Part shown: positions 1 to 11,606 of the stretch, piece by piece
How positions within the stretch are numbered: position 1 is the first letter of the stretch
Layout of the letters: each line of letters begins with the position of its first letter
From: Gymnothorax reevesii
Lineage: Eukaryota > Chordata > Actinopteri > Anguilliformes > Muraenidae
DNA length: 64,000 nucleotides
Reading direction: 5' to 3'
Assembly: GCA_029721435.1 (NCBI GenBank)
Contig: CM056581.1
Location: 73,146,712 to 73,210,711, forward strand
The notes under the pieces: generated by a model
Database searches by the model: none
What the model was told of the DNA's origin: nothing
What the model saw: only the letters and a program-made list of their open reading frames with translations
Program-made: the position numbers and the translations under genes

Positions 1-1374
1 CTAGGCGGTTGCTATGGTTTTCTGTGTGGTTGCTAGCGCGATGCTATGGTATTTTGTGTGGTTGCTAGGTGGTTGCTATGGGGTTCTGGGTGGTTGCTAG
101 GGCGTTGCTAGGCAGTTGCTATGGTGTTCTGGGTGGTTGCTAGGCTGTTGCTATGGTGTTCTGGGTGGTTGCTCGGGTGTTGCTAGGCAGTTGCTATGGT
201 GTTCTGGGTGGTTGCTAGGCGGCTGCTATGGTCTTCATGGTGGTTGCTAGACGGTTGCTATGGTGCTCTGGGTGGTTGCTAGGCGGCTGCTATGGTGTTC
301 TGGGTGGTTGCTAGGGCGTTGCTAGGCAGTTGCTATGGTGTTCTGATGGTTGCTAGGCGGTTGCTATGGTCTTCTGGGTGGTTGCAAGGCGGTTGCTATG
401 GTGTTCTGGGTGGTTGCTAGGCAGTTGCTATGGTGTTCTGGGTGGTTGCTAGGGCGTTACTAGGCAGTTGCTATGGTGTTCTGATGGTTGCTAGGCGGTT
501 GCTATGGTGTTCTGGGTGGTTGCTAGGGCGTTGCTAGGCAGTTGCTATGGTGTTCTGGGTGGTTGCTAGGCGGTTGCTATGGTGTTCTGGGTGGTTGCTA
601 GGGCGTTGCTAGGCAGTTGCTATGGTGTTCTGGCTGGTTGCTAGGCGGTTGCTATGGTGTTCTGGGTGGTTGCTGGGGCGTTGCTAGGCGATTCCTATGG
701 TGTTCTGTGTGGTTGCTAGGGCGTTGCTAGGCAGTTGCTATGGTGTTCTGGCAGGTTGCTAGGCGGTTGCTAAGGTGTTCTTGGTGGTTGCTAGGGCGTT
801 GCTAGGCAGTTGCTATGGTGTTTTGGGTGGTTGCTGGGCGGTTGCTATGGTGTTCTGGGTGGTTGCTAGGGTGTTGCTAGGCAGTTGCTTTGGTGTTCTG
901 GGTGGTTGCTAGGCGATTGCGATGGTGTTCTGGGTGGTTGCTAGGGCGTTGCTAGGCAGTTGCTATGGTGTTTTGGGTGGTTGCTAGGCGGTTGCTATAG
1001 TGTTCTGGGTGGTTGCTAGGGCGTTGCTAGGCAGTTGCAATGGTGTTCTGGGTGGTTGCTAGGCAGTTGCTATGGTGTTCTTGGTGGTTGTGAGGGCGTT
1101 GCTAGGCGGTTGCTATGGTGTTCTGGGTGGTTGCTAGGGCGTTGCTAGGCAGTTGCTTTGGTGTTCTGAGTGGTTGCTTGGCGGTTGCTATGGTGTTCTG
1201 GGTGGTTGCTAGGGCGTTGCTTGGCAGTTGCTATAGTGTTCTGGGTGGTTGCTAGGCAGTTGCTATGGTGTTTTGGGTGGTTGCTAGGCGGTTGCTATGG
1301 TGTTCTGAATATTTGCTTGCGCATTGCTCGACAGTTGCTATGTTGTTCTTGATGTTGCTAGGGCGTTGATGTGT
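1..1374. repeat. Minisatellite block M1 (cut by left window edge)
   Basis: Tandem array of 11-bp words such as gttgctaggcg and 21-bp words that start gttgctatgg and end ttctgggtg. The usual order (11, 21, 11, 11, 21) gives a 75-bp higher-order unit. The plus strand is G/T-rich and poor in C and A. The last ~90 bp is the degenerate terminal module (gaatatttgcttg, then gcattgctcgacag) seen in most blocks. A 73-bp non-repeat junction separates it from the purine block. The end of this block matches the end of the block at 8178-10960 at an offset of about 9589 bp. Confidence 0.95.
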
Positions 1375-1447
1375 ATTGTTTGGGGATCGAGTGAAAACTG
1401 GGAGAAGTAGTGAACCGTACGATTACGAAATTATTTGGAATATTAAC

Positions 1448-2020
1448 AAGGAAGGAAGGAGGGAAAGAAGGAACTAATGAGGGAAGTAAGGAAAGAAGGA
1501 ATATAGGAAAAAAAGAAGGAAATCAAAGGAAGGCAGGAAAGAACAAAGGAAACTAGGCGAGGATGGATGGAAAGAAACAGAGTAATGACGGAAAGAAGGA
1601 AGTAAGGAAGGAAGGAAAGGAAGAAGGGAAGAAGAAGGATTTAAGTAAAGATCGAAGGAAGGAAGGAAGGAAGTGAGGAAGAAGAAATGAAAAACAGAAG
1701 GAAAGAGAGAAGGAAGGAAAGAAAAAGTAAAGAAAGGAAGAGGGAAGGAAAGAGAGGGAAAGCAGAAAGAAGAAAGGAAGAAAGATAAGAAGGATATGAA
1801 GGAATGAAAGAAGGCATGATGGAAGGAAAGAAAAACTAAGGAAGGTAGGAAAGAAAATTGGTAGGGACGAAGAATGGGAAGAAGGATGGAAGGCAGCAGA
1901 GAAAGAAGCAAAGAAGGAAAGAAGGAACGAAAAAAAGAAGGAAGGAACGAAGGAAAGAAATAGGAGGGAAAAAGAAAGAAGGAATGACAGAAAATAGAAG
2001 GAAGGAAAGCAGTAAGGAAG
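1448..2020. repeat. Purine-rich GGAA/GAAA block G1
   Basis: About 573 bp of nearly pure A/G on the plus strand, made of GGAA, GAAA and GAAG words with scattered single pyrimidines. It follows the junction containing gatcgagtgaaaactggg and ends where ctgtagtctc begins. The opposite-strand frames are Phe/Ser/Leu/Pro-rich translations of polypyrimidine and are not genes. It is closest to block G3 at an offset of 9586 bp. Confidence 0.95.
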
Positions 2021-2750
2021 CTGTAGTCTCAAGAGAGCCAGATTGTAGTCTTAAAGCCTGAGAAACTGACAGTTACAGCAGGTGGTCAGAACACCTGGCA
2101 CAAGATTCCATTTGCTTAATGGCGCTATTGTGATGTCATAATGCCAGTGTTAAGTCTATGGGGGGAAAAAATTTATAGTTTTTTATTAATAACTCAAAAA
2201 GTATAAAAGTTACAAAGATGAAAAATACATTGCACAGGTGTCCTAAGTCAGACCTACGCAACGCAGTTTGAATGAAGTTTCTACGATAAACGGTTGAGGC
2301 CGCATTAAGTGTGTTAGAAGAGTAATAATAATAACTAGATAATGTAATTCCAGGGAATTACGTGTGCATTGAAAATGCAAAGTGTAGTTGCATAAGGTGG
2401 AGTTTGTAACATATCATTGCATTATGATATTGGTAGCTACGTTTTTAGGAGGATAATTATGGTAGTGGTGAGGACTTTTATTTTGAAACAGATGTGGACT
2501 GAGGAAACAGTTTGCGGGAGTCATAGTTGATGACAACTGTCATATGGAAATTTTTAATAGTGACATTTTTTAATAGTGAAAAATTGTAGTAAGGACTTAT
2601 ATTTTGAGACAGGATTGGGCAGAAGAAACAGTTGCCGGAAGTCATAGTCGAAAACAATCAGGAGTTGGAATGGCTGAAAGGTTGATAAGTTGAGTAGCTT
2701 AAAAAGTTACATTTTTTATTGTAATTTGACATAATGAGGACTGGCTGTAA
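2021..2750. repeat. AT-rich spacer S1
   Basis: Spacer of 730 bp between the purine block and the next minisatellite. In order it holds: paired E-boxes (CAGGTG 2079-2084, CACCTG 2092-2097); TGATGTCA (2131-2138); a mutated CCAAT site reading ccagt; TATAAAAG (2202-2209); a very short TAA run (2321-2335); the right arm of the palindrome; and two diverged copies of an aggactt-led segment (from 2471 and 2592). It has no copy of the 40-bp gaagaccagg repeat. Confidence 0.9.
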
Positions 2751-5700
2751 CAGTTGTTAGGCAGTTGCTATGGTGTTCTGTGTACTTGTGAGGGTGTTGC
2801 TAGGCAGCTGCTATCGTGTTCTGGGTGGTTGCTAGGGCATTGCAAGGCAGTTGCTATGGTGTTCTGGGTGGTTGATAGGGCATTGCTAGGCGGTTGCTAT
2901 GGTGTTCTGGGTAGTTGCTAGGCGGTTGCTCTGGCGTACTGGGTGGTTGTTCGGGCGTTGCTATGGGGTTCTGGGTGGTTGCTAGGCGGTTGCTATGGCA
3001 TTCTGGGTGGTTGCTAGGGCTTTGCTAAGCAGTTGCTATGATGTTCTGGGTGGTTGCTAGGGCGTTGCTTGGTGGTTGCTATGGTGTTCTGGGTGGTTGC
3101 TAGGCTGTTGCTAGGCAGTTGCTATGCTGTTCTGGGTGGTTGCTAGGCCGTTGCTATGGTGTTCTGGGTGGTTGCTATGGCGTTGCTAGGCAGTTGCTAT
3201 TGTGTTCTGGGTGGTTGATAGGCCGTTGCTAGGCAGTTGCTATGGTGTTCTGGGTGGTTGTTAGGGTGGTTGCTATGGCGTTCTGGGTGGTTGCTAGGGC
3301 ATTGCTAAGCAGTTGGTATGGTGTTCTGGGTGGTTGCCACGGCATTGCCAGGCGGTTGCTATGGTTTTCTGGGTGGTTGCTAGGGTGTTGCTAGGCAGTT
3401 GCTATGGTGTTCTGGCTGGTTGCTAGGTGGTTGCTATGATGTTCTGGCTGGTTGCTAGGGCGTTGCTAGGCGGTTGCTATGGTGTTCTGGGTGGTTGCTC
3501 GGGCGTTGCTAGGCGGTTGCTATGGTGTTCTGGGTGGTTGCTAGGGCGTTGCTATGGTATTCTGGGTGGTTGCTAGGGCGTTGCTAGGCAGTTGCTATGG
3601 TGTTCTGGATGGTTGCTAGGCGGTTGCTATGGTGTTCTGTGTGGTTGCTAGGGTGTTGCTATGGTGTTCTGGGTGGTTGTTAGGCAGTTGCTCTGGTGTT
3701 CAGGGTGGTTGCTAGGCGGTTGCTATGGTGTTCTGGGTGGTAGCAAGGCGGTTGCAATGGTGTTCTGGGTGGTTGCTAGATCATTGCTAGGCAGTTGCTA
3801 TGGTGTTCTGTGTTGTTGCTAGGCGGTTGCTATGGTGTTCTGGGTGGTTGCTAGGCGGTTGCTATGGTGTTCTGGGTGGTTGCTAGGGCGTTGCTAGGCA
3901 GTTGCTATGGTGTTCTGATGGTTGCTAGGCGGTTGCTATGGTGTTCTGGGTGGTTGCTAGGGCGTTGCTAGGCAGTTGCTATGGTGTTCTGGGTGGTTGC
4001 TAGGGCGTTGCTATGGTGTTCTGGGTGGTAGCTAGGCGGTTGCTATTGTGTTCTGGGTGGTTGCTAGGCGGTTGCTATGGTGTTCTGGGTGGTTGCTAGG
4101 GCGTTGCTAGGCAGTTGCTATGGTGTGCTGGGTGGTTGCTAGGCGGTTGCTATGGTGTTCTGGGAGGTTGCTAGGGCATTGCTAGGCGGTTGCTATGGTG
4201 TTCTGGGTGGTTGCTAGGGCCTTGCTAGGCGGTTGCTATGGTGTTCTGGGAGGTTGCTAGGGCATTGCTAGGCTGTTGCTATGGTGTTCTGGGTGGTTGC
4301 TAGGGCGTTGCTAGGCGGTTGCTCTGGTGTTCTGGGTGGTTGTTAGTGTGTTGCTAGGCAGTTGCTATGTTGTTCTGGGTGGTTGCTAGGCGGTTGCTAT
4401 GGTGTTCTGGGTGGTTGCTAGGCCGTTGCTAGGCAGTTGCTATGGTGTTTTGGGTGGTTGCTAGGTGGTTGCTATGGTGTTCTGGGTGGTCTCTTGGGCG
4501 TTGCTAGGCAGTTGCTATGGTGTTCTGGGTGATTGCTAGGCGGTTGCTATGGTGTTCTGGGTGGTTGCTAGGGCGTTGCTAGGCGGTTGCTATGGTGTTT
4601 TGGGTGCTTGCTAGGTGGTTGCTATGGTGTTCTGGGTGGTTGCTTGGGCGTTGCTAGGCAGTTGCTATGGTGTTCTGGGTGGTTGCTAGGCGGTTGCTAT
4701 GGTGTTCTGGGTGGTTGCTCGGGCGTTGCTAGGCAGTTGCTATGGTGTTCTTGGTGGTTGCTAGGCGGTTGCTATGGTGCTCTGGGTGGTTGCTAGGCGG
4801 TCGCTATGGTGTTGTGGGTGGTTGCTAGGGCGTTGGTAGGCAGTTGCTATGGTGTTTTGGGTGGTTGCTAGGTGGTTGCTATGGTGTTCTGGGTGGTTGC
4901 TTGGGCGTTGCTAGGCAGTTGCTATGGTGTTCTGGGTGATTGCTAGGCGGTTGCTATGGTGTTCTGGGTGGTTGCTAGGGCGTTGCTAGGCGGTTGCTAT
5001 GGTGTTTTGGGTGGTTGCTAGGTGGTTGCTATGGTGTTCTGGGTGGTTGCTTGGGCGTTGCTAGGCAGTTGCTATGGTGTTCTGGGTGGTTGCTAGGCGG
5101 TTGCTATGGTGTTCTGGGTGGTTGCTCGGGCGTTGCTAGGCAGTTGCTATGGTGTTCTTGGTGGTTGCTAGGCGGTTGCTATGGTGTTCTGGGTGGTTGC
5201 TAGGCGGTTGCTATGGTGTTCTGGGTGGTTGCTAGGGCGTTGCTAGGCTGTTGCTATGGTGTGCTGGGTGGTTGCTAGGCGGTTGCTATGGTGTTCTGGG
5301 TGGTTGATAGGGCATTGCTAGGCTGTTGCTATGGTGTTCTTGGTGGTTGCTAGGGCGTTGCTAGGCGGTTGCTATGGGGTTCTGGGTGGTTGCTAGGGCG
5401 TTGCTAGGCAGTTGCTATGGTGTTCTGGGTGGTTGCTAGGCGGGTGCTATGGTGTTCTGGGTGGTTGCTAGGGCGTTGCTAGGCAGCTGCTATAGCGTTC
5501 TGGGTGGTTGCTAGGGCGTTGCTAGGCAGTTGCTGTGGTGTTCTGGGTGGTTGCTAGGGCGTTGCTAGGCAGTTGCTATGGTGTTCTGGGCGGTTGCTAG
5601 GCGGTTGCTATGGTGTTCTGGGTGGTTGCTAGGCAGTTGCTATGGTGTTCTGGGTGGTTGCTAGGGTGTTGCTAGGCAGTTGCTATGGTGTTCTGGGTGG

Positions 5701-6726
5701 TTGCTAGGCGGTTGCTATGGTGTTCTGGGTGGGGGCTGGGGCGTTGCTCGGCAGTTGTTTTGGGGTGTTGGGTGGGTGCTTGGTGGGTGCTATGGTGTTC
5801 TGGGTGGTTGCTAGGGGGTCGCTAGGCAGTTGCTTTGGTGTTCTGGGTGGTTGCTAGGTGGTTGCTATGGTGTTCTGGGTGGTTGCCAGGCAGTTGCTAT
5901 TGTGTTCTGGGTGGTTGCTAGGGCGTTGCTAGGCAGTTGCTGTGGTGTTCTGGGTGGTTGCTAGGCGGTTGCTATGGTGTTCTGGGTGGTTGCTAGGCGG
6001 TTGCTATGGTGTTCTGGGTGGTTGCTAGGGCGTTGCTAGGCAGTTGCTATGGTGTTCTGGGTGGTTGCTAGGCGGTTGCTATGGTGTTCTGGGTTGTTGC
6101 TAGGGCATTGCTAGGCTGTTGCTATGGTGTTCTGGGTGGTTGCTAGGGCATTGCTAGGCGGTTGCTATGGTGTTCTGGGTGGTTGTTAGGGTGTTGCTAG
6201 GCAGTTGCTATGGTGTTCTGGGTGGTTGCTAGGCGGTTGCTATGGTGTTCTGGGTGGTTGCTAGGTGGTTGCTATGGTGTTCTGGGTGGTTGCTAGGGCG
6301 TTGCTAGGCAGTTGCTATAGCGTTCTGGGTGGTTGCTAGGGCGTTGCTAGGCAGTTGCTAAGGTGTTCTGGGTGGTTGCTAGGGCGTTGCTAGGAAGTTG
6401 CTATGGTGTTCTGGGTGGTTGCTAGGCGGTTGCTATGGTGTTCTGGGTGGTTGCTAGGCGGTTGCTATGGTGTTCTGGGTGGTTGCTAGGGCGTTGCTAG
6501 GCAGTTGCTATGGTGTTCTGGGTGGTTGCTAGGCGGTTGCTATGGTGTTCTGGGTGGTTGCTAGGGCGTTGCTAGGCAGTTGCTATAGTGTTCTGGGTGG
6601 TTGCTAGGCAGTTGCTATGGTGTTTTGGGTGGTTGCTTGGCGGTTGCTATGGTGTTCTGAATATTTGCTTGGGCATTGCTCGACAGTTGCTATGTTGTTC
6701 TTGTTGTTGCTAGGGCGTTGATGTGT
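2751..6726. repeat. Minisatellite block M2
   Basis: 3976 bp of the same 11/21-bp word array. It starts at cagttgttaggcag, passes through degenerate first words (gtgtacttgtgaggg), and closes with the gaatatttgcttggg terminal module. It contains a tandem duplication with an exact 407-bp offset (about 4440-4850 and 4850-5250). A rare variant near 3775 (gctagatcattgc, then tgtgttgttgc) recurs in M11 (about 46,240) and M12 (about 51,285), which places these three blocks in one subfamily. Confidence 0.95.
4440..5254. repeat. 407-bp tandem duplication inside M2
   Basis: Two consecutive segments match at an offset of exactly 407 bp. The rare variant gggtgattgc occurs at about 4528 and 4935, and the long open frames 4587-4796 and 4994-5203 translate almost identically. 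The 407-bp length is not a multiple of 75, so this is a local higher-order duplication on top of the basic period. Confidence 0.8.
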
Positions 6727-6799
6727 CTTGTTTGGGGATCGAGTGAAAACTGGGAGAAGTAGTGAACCGTACGATTACGAAATTATTTGGAATATTAAC

Positions 6800-7367
6800 A
6801 AGGAAGGAAGGAGGGAAAGAAGGAACTAATGAGGGAAGTAAGGAAAGAAGGAATATAGGAAAAAAGAAGGAAATCAAAGGAAGGCAGGAAAGAACAAAGG
6901 AAAGAAGGCGAGGATGGATGGAAAGAAACAGAGGAATGAAGGAAAGAAGGAAGTAAAGAAGGAAGGAAAGGAAGAAGGGAAGAAGAAGGATTTAAGTAAA
7001 GATAGAAGGAAGGAAGGAAGTGAGGAAGAAGAAATGAAAAACGGAAGGAAAGAGAGAAGGAAGGAAAGAAAAAGTAAAGAAAGGAAGAGGGAGGGAAAGA
7101 GAGGGAAAGCAGAAAGAAGAAAGGAAGAAAGATAAGAAGGATATGAAGGAATGAAAGAAGGCATGATGGAAGGAAAGAAAAACTAAGGGAGGTAGGAAAG
7201 AAAATTGGTAGGGAGGAAGAATGGGAGGAAGGATGAAAGGCAGGAGAGAAGGAAGAAAAAGAGGAAAGCAGGAACGAACAAAGGAAGGAAGGAACGAAGG
7301 AAAGAAATAGGAGGGAAAAAGAAAGAAGGAATGACAGAAAATAGAAGGAAGGAAAGCAGTAAGGAAG
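6800..7367. repeat. Purine-rich GGAA/GAAA block G2
   Basis: 568 bp of A/G-rich sequence. It is nearly identical to the purine block of the last unit (53899-54466) at a constant offset of 47,099 bp, including a one-base-shorter A run early in the block. Both strands carry spurious open frames (Lys/Arg/Glu-rich forward, Ser/Phe/Leu-rich reverse). Confidence 0.95.
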
Positions 7368-7477
7368 CTGTAGTCTCAAGAGAGCCAGATTGTAGTCTTA
7401 CAGCCTGAGAAACTGACAGTTACAGCAGGTGGTCAGAACACCTGGCACAAGATTCCATTTGCTTAATGGCCCTATTG

Positions 7478-7556
7478 TGATGTCATAATGCCAATGTTAA
7501 GTCTGTGGGAGGAAAAAATTTATAGTTTTTTATTAATAACTCAAAAAGTATAAAAG
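7478..7556 (+). promoter_or_regulatory. Promoter-like string: CRE-like, CCAAT, TATA
   Basis: TGATGTCA (one base from the CRE/ATF palindrome), then CCAAT, then TATAAAAG about 58 bp further on. This order and spacing suit an RNA polymerase II core promoter reading rightward into the next minisatellite. The TATA string is kept in all twelve spacers: 2202, 7549, 11788, 16806, 19660, 22157, 26260, 30723, 35186, 44663, 49742 and 54648. It could be chance in AT-rich DNA, or the old promoter of an ancestral element. No transcript evidence is available. Confidence 0.3.
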
Positions 7557-7666
7557 TTACAAAGATGAAAAATACATTGCACAGGTGTCCTAAGTAAGAC
7601 CTACGCAACGCAGTTTGAATGAAGTTTCTACGATAAACGGTTGAGGCCGCATTAAGTGTGTTAGAA

Positions 7667-7717
<51 letters not shown>

Positions 7718-7740
7718 GAAGACCAGGATAACAATAGTGA

Positions 7741-7804
7741 GCATTTTCAATGCACACTAACTAGATAATGTAATTCCAGGGAATTACGTGTGCATTGAAA
7801 ATGC
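7741..7804. repeat. Nested inverted repeat (17-bp arms, inner 8-bp palindrome)
   Basis: The left arm gcattttcaatgcacac (7741-7757) is the exact reverse complement of the right arm gtgtgcattgaaaatgc (7788-7804). Within the 30-bp loop, 7770-7787 reads gtaattccagggaattac, an 8-bp perfect inverted repeat with a 2-nt loop. The inner palindrome and the right arm are present in every complete spacer (one has a single-base change in the arm). The left arm belongs to the 40-bp repeat and is present only where that repeat is present. Confidence 0.9.
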
Positions 7805-8177
7805 AAAGTGTAGTTGCATAAGGTGGAGTTTGTAACATATCATTGCATTATGATATTGGTAGCTACGTTTTTAGTAGGATAATTATGGTAGTGGTGAGGA
7901 CTTTTATTTTGAAACAGATGTGGACTGAGGAAACAGTTTGCGGGAGTCATAGTTGATGAAAACTGTCATATGGAAATTTTTAATAGTGACATTTTTTAAT
8001 AGTGAAGAATTGTAGTAAGGACTTATATTTTGAGACAGGATTGGGCAGAAGAAACAGTTGCCGGAAGTCATAGTCGAAAACAATCAGGAGTTGGAATGGC
8101 TGAAAGGTTGATAAGTTGAGTAGCTTAAAAAGTTACATTTTTTTATTGTAATTTGACACAATGAGGACTGGCTGTAA

Positions 8178-10960
8178 CAGTTGTTGGGCAGTTGCTATGG
8201 TGTTCTGTGTACTTGTGAGGGTGTTGCTAGGCAGCTGCTATCGTGTTCTGGGTGGTTGCTAGGGCATTGCTAGGCAGTTGCAATGGTGTTCTGTGTGGTT
8301 GCTAGGGCGTTGCTAGGTAGTTGCTATGGTGTTCTGGGTGGTTGCTAGGCGGTTGCTAAGGTGTTCTTGGTGGTTGCTAGGGCGTTGCTAGGCAGTTGCT
8401 ATGGTGTTTTGGGTGGTTGCTGGGCGGTTGCTATGGTGTTCTGGGTGGTTGCTAGGGCGTTGCTAGGCAGTTGCTATGGTGTTCTGGGTGGTTGCTAGTC
8501 GATTGCTATGGTGTTCTGGGTGGTTGCTAGGGCGTTGCTAGGCAGTTGCTATGGTGTTTTGGGTGGTTGCTAGGCAGTTGCTATGGTGTTTTGGGTGGTT
8601 GCTAGGGCGTTGCAAGGCAGTTGCTATGGTGTTCTAGATGGTTGCTCGGCGGTTGCTATGGTGTTCTGGGTGGTTGCTAGGGTGTTGCTATGGTGTTCTG
8701 GGTGGTAGCTAGGCGGTTGCTATGGTGTTCTGGGTGGTTGCTAAGTCGTTGCTAGGCAGTTGCTATGGTGCTCTGGGTGGTTACTAGGCGGTTGCTATGG
8801 TGTTCTGGGTGGTTGCTAGGCGGATGCTATGGTGATCTGGGTGGTTGCTAGGGCGTTGCTAGGCAGTTGCTATGGTGTTCTGATGGTTGCTAAGCTGTTG
8901 CTATGGTGTTCTGGGTGGTTGCTAGGGCGTTGCTAGGCGGTTGCTATGGTGTTCTGGGTGGTTGTTAGGGTGTTGCTAGGCAGTTGCTATGGTGTTCTGG
9001 GTGGTTGCTAGTCGATTGCTATGGTGTTCTGGGTGGTTGCTAGGGCGTTGCTAGGCAGTTGCTATGGTGTTTTGCGTGGTTGCTATGTGGTTGCTATGGT
9101 GTTCTGGGTGGTTGCTAGGGCGGTGCTAGGCAGTTGCTATGGTGTTCTGGGTGGTTGCTAGGCGGTGGCTATGGTGTTCTGGGTGGTTGTTAGGGCCTTG
9201 CTAGGGGGTTGCTATGGTGTTCTGGGAGGTTGCTAGGGCATTGCTAGGCTGTTGCTATGGTGCTCTGCGTGGTTGCTAGGGCGTTGCTATGGTGTTCTGG
9301 GTGGTTGCTAGGGCGTTGCTAGGCGGTTGCTATGGTGTTCTGGGTGGTTGTTAGGGTGTTGCTAGGCAGTTGCAATGGTGTTCTGGGTGGTTGCTAGGTG
9401 GTTGCTATGGTGTTCTGGGTGGTTGCTAGGGCGTTGCTAGGCAGGTGCTATGGTGTTTTTGGTGGTTGCTAGGTGGTTGCTATGGTGTTCTGGGTGGTTG
9501 CTAGGGCGTTGCTAGGCAGTTGCTATGGTGTTCTGGGTGGTTGCTAGGCGGTTGCTATGGTGTTCTGGGTGGTTGCTAGGGCCTTGCTAGGCGGTTGCTA
9601 TGGTGTTCTGGGAGGTTGCTAGGGCATTGCTAGGCTGTTGCTATGGTGTTCTGGGTGGTTGCTAGGGCGTTGCTAGGCGGTTGCTATGGTGTTCTGGGTG
9701 GTTGTTAGGGTGTTGCTGGGCAGTTGCTATGGTGTTCTGGGTGGTTGCTAGGCGGTTGCTATGGTGTTCTGGGTGGTTGCTAGGGCGTTGCTAGGCAGTT
9801 GCTATGGTGTTCTGGGTGGTTGCTAGGGGGTTGCTATGGTGTTCTGGGTGGTTGCTAGGGCGTTGCTAGGCAGTTGCTATGGTGTTCTGGGTGGTTGCTA
9901 GGCGGTTGCTATGGTGTTCTGGGTGGTTGCTAGGTGGTTGCTATGGTGTTCTGGGTGGTTGCTAGGGCGTTGCTAGGCAGTTGCTATGGTGTTCTGGGTG
10001 GTTGCTAGGCGGTTGCTATGGTGTTCTGGGTGGTTGCTCGGGCGTTGCTAGGCAGTTGCTATGGTGATCTGGGTGGTTGCTAGGCGGTTGCTATGGTGTT
10101 CTGGGTGGTTGCTCGGGCGTTGCTAGGCAGTTGCTATGGTGATGTGGGTGGTTGCTAGGCGGTTGCTATGGTGTTCTGGGTGGTTGCTAGGGCGTTGCTA
10201 GGCAGTTGCTATGGTGTTCTGGGTGGTTGCTAGGCGGTTGCTATGGTGTTCTGGGTGGTTGCTAGGGCGTTGCAAGGCGATTCCTATGGTGTTCTGTGTG
10301 GTTGCTAGGGCGTTGCTAGGTAGTTGCTATGGTGTTTTGGGTGGTTGCTAGGCGGTTGCTAAGGTGTTTTTGGTGGTTGCTAGGGCGTTGCTAGGCAGTT
10401 GCTATGGTGTTTTGGGTGGTTGCTGGGCGGTTGCTATGGTGTTCTGGGTGGTTGCTAGGGCGTTGCTAGGCAGTTGCTATGGTGTTCTGGGTGGTTGCAA
10501 GGCGATTGCTATGGTGTTCTGGGTGGTTGCTAGGGCGTTGCTAGGCAGTTGCTATGGTGTTTTGGGTGGTTGGTGGGCGGTTGCTATAGTGTTCTGGGTG
10601 GTTGCTAGGGCGTTTCTAGGCAGTTGCTATGGTGTTCTGGGTGGTTGCTAGGCAGTTGCTATGGTGTTCTTGGTGGTTGTGAGGGCGTTGCCAGGCGGTT
10701 GCTATGGTGTTCTGGGTGGTTGCTAGGGCGTTGCTAGGCAGTTGCTTTGGTGTTCTGAGTGGTTGCTTGGCGGTTGCTATGGTGTTCTGGGTGGTTGCTA
10801 GGGCGTTGCTTGGCAGTTGCTATAGTGTTCTGGGTGGTTGCTCGGCAGTTGCTATGGTGTTTTGGGTGGTTGCTAGGCGGTTGCTATGGTGTTCTGAATA
10901 TTTGCTTGCGCATTGCTCGACAGTTGCTATGTTGTTCTTGTTGCTAGGGCGTTGATGTGT
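8178..10960. repeat. Minisatellite block M3
   Basis: 2783 bp of 11/21-bp words. Frames stay open for up to 95 codons (10364-10651) because the 75-bp period is a multiple of three. The terminal module lacks one ttg relative to most other blocks (gttcttgttgctaggg). The right end matches the right end of M1. Confidence 0.95.
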
Positions 10961-11033
10961 ATTGTTTGGGGATCGAGTGAAAACTGGGAGAAGTAGTGAA
11001 CCGTACGATTACGAAATTATTTGGAATATTAAC

Positions 11034-11606
11034 AAGGAAGGAAGGAGGGAAAGAAGGAACTAATGAGGGAAGTAAGGAAAGAAGGAATATAGGAAAAAAA
11101 GAAGGAAATCAAAGGAAGGCAGGAAAGAACAAAGGAAACTAGGGGAGGACGGATGGAAAGAAACAGAGGAATGACGGAAAGAAGGAAGTAAGGAAGGAAG
11201 GAAAGGAAGAAGGGAAGAAGAAGGATTTAAGTAAAGATAGAAGGAAGGAAGGAAGGAAGTGAGGAAGAAGAAATGAAAAACAGAAGGAAAGAGAGAAGGA
11301 AGGAAAGAAAAAGTAAAGAAGGGAAGAGGGAAGGAAAGAGAGGGAAAGCAGAAAGAAGAAAGGAAGAAAGATAAGAAGGATATGAAGGAATGAAAGAAGG
11401 CATGATGGAAGGAAAGAAAAACTAAGGAAGGTAGGAAAGAAAATTGGTAGGGAGGAAGAATGGGAGGAAGAATGAAAGGCAGGATAGAACGAAGTAAAGT
11501 AGGAAAGCAGGAACGAATAAAGGGAGGAAGGAAAGAAGGAAAGAAAAAAGAGGGAAAAAGAAAGAAGGAATGACAGAAAATAGAAGGAAGGAAAGCAGTA
11601 AGGAAG
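11034..11606. repeat. Purine-rich GGAA/GAAA block G3
   Basis: 573 bp, the same length as G1 and matching it at an offset of 9586 bp. A few local differences in the distal third include an extra aaaaaag where most copies read aaatag. Confidence 0.95.

Larger units (their letters stand above)
7368..8177. repeat. AT-rich spacer S2 with one 40-bp repeat copy
   Basis: 810 bp. It holds TGATGTCA (7478-7485), CCAAT (7491-7495), TATAAAAG (7549-7556), a (TAA)n tract of roughly 16 units (about 7668-7716), and one copy of the 40-bp gaagaccagg repeat (7718-7757). This is the cleanest example of the nested palindrome: arms 7741-7757 and 7788-7804. Confidence 0.9.

Noticed and set aside
1474..2061. Ser/Phe/Leu/Pro-rich reverse frames and Lys/Arg/Glu-rich forward frames of 60-194 codons in the purine blocks
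   Set aside because: Stop codons are rare in polypurine/polypyrimidine DNA, so frames open by composition alone. Both strands are open at once and the frames shift between copies.
7483..7734. Reverse frames with poly-Tyr or poly-Ile runs ending in a conserved ~60-residue tail, in six spacers
   Set aside because: The runs are the (TAA)n microsatellite read in two frames. The rest is conserved because the spacer DNA is a recent repeat, and copies without the tract lose the start.
10364..10955. Long open frames in the minisatellite (Leu/Trp/Cys/Gly-rich, up to 107 codons, for example 10364-10651, 39874-40197, 46834-47115)
   Set aside because: They are translations of the 75-bp repeat, which stays in frame by being a multiple of three. 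There is no distinct start context, domain or codon signature, and frames break with every word change.
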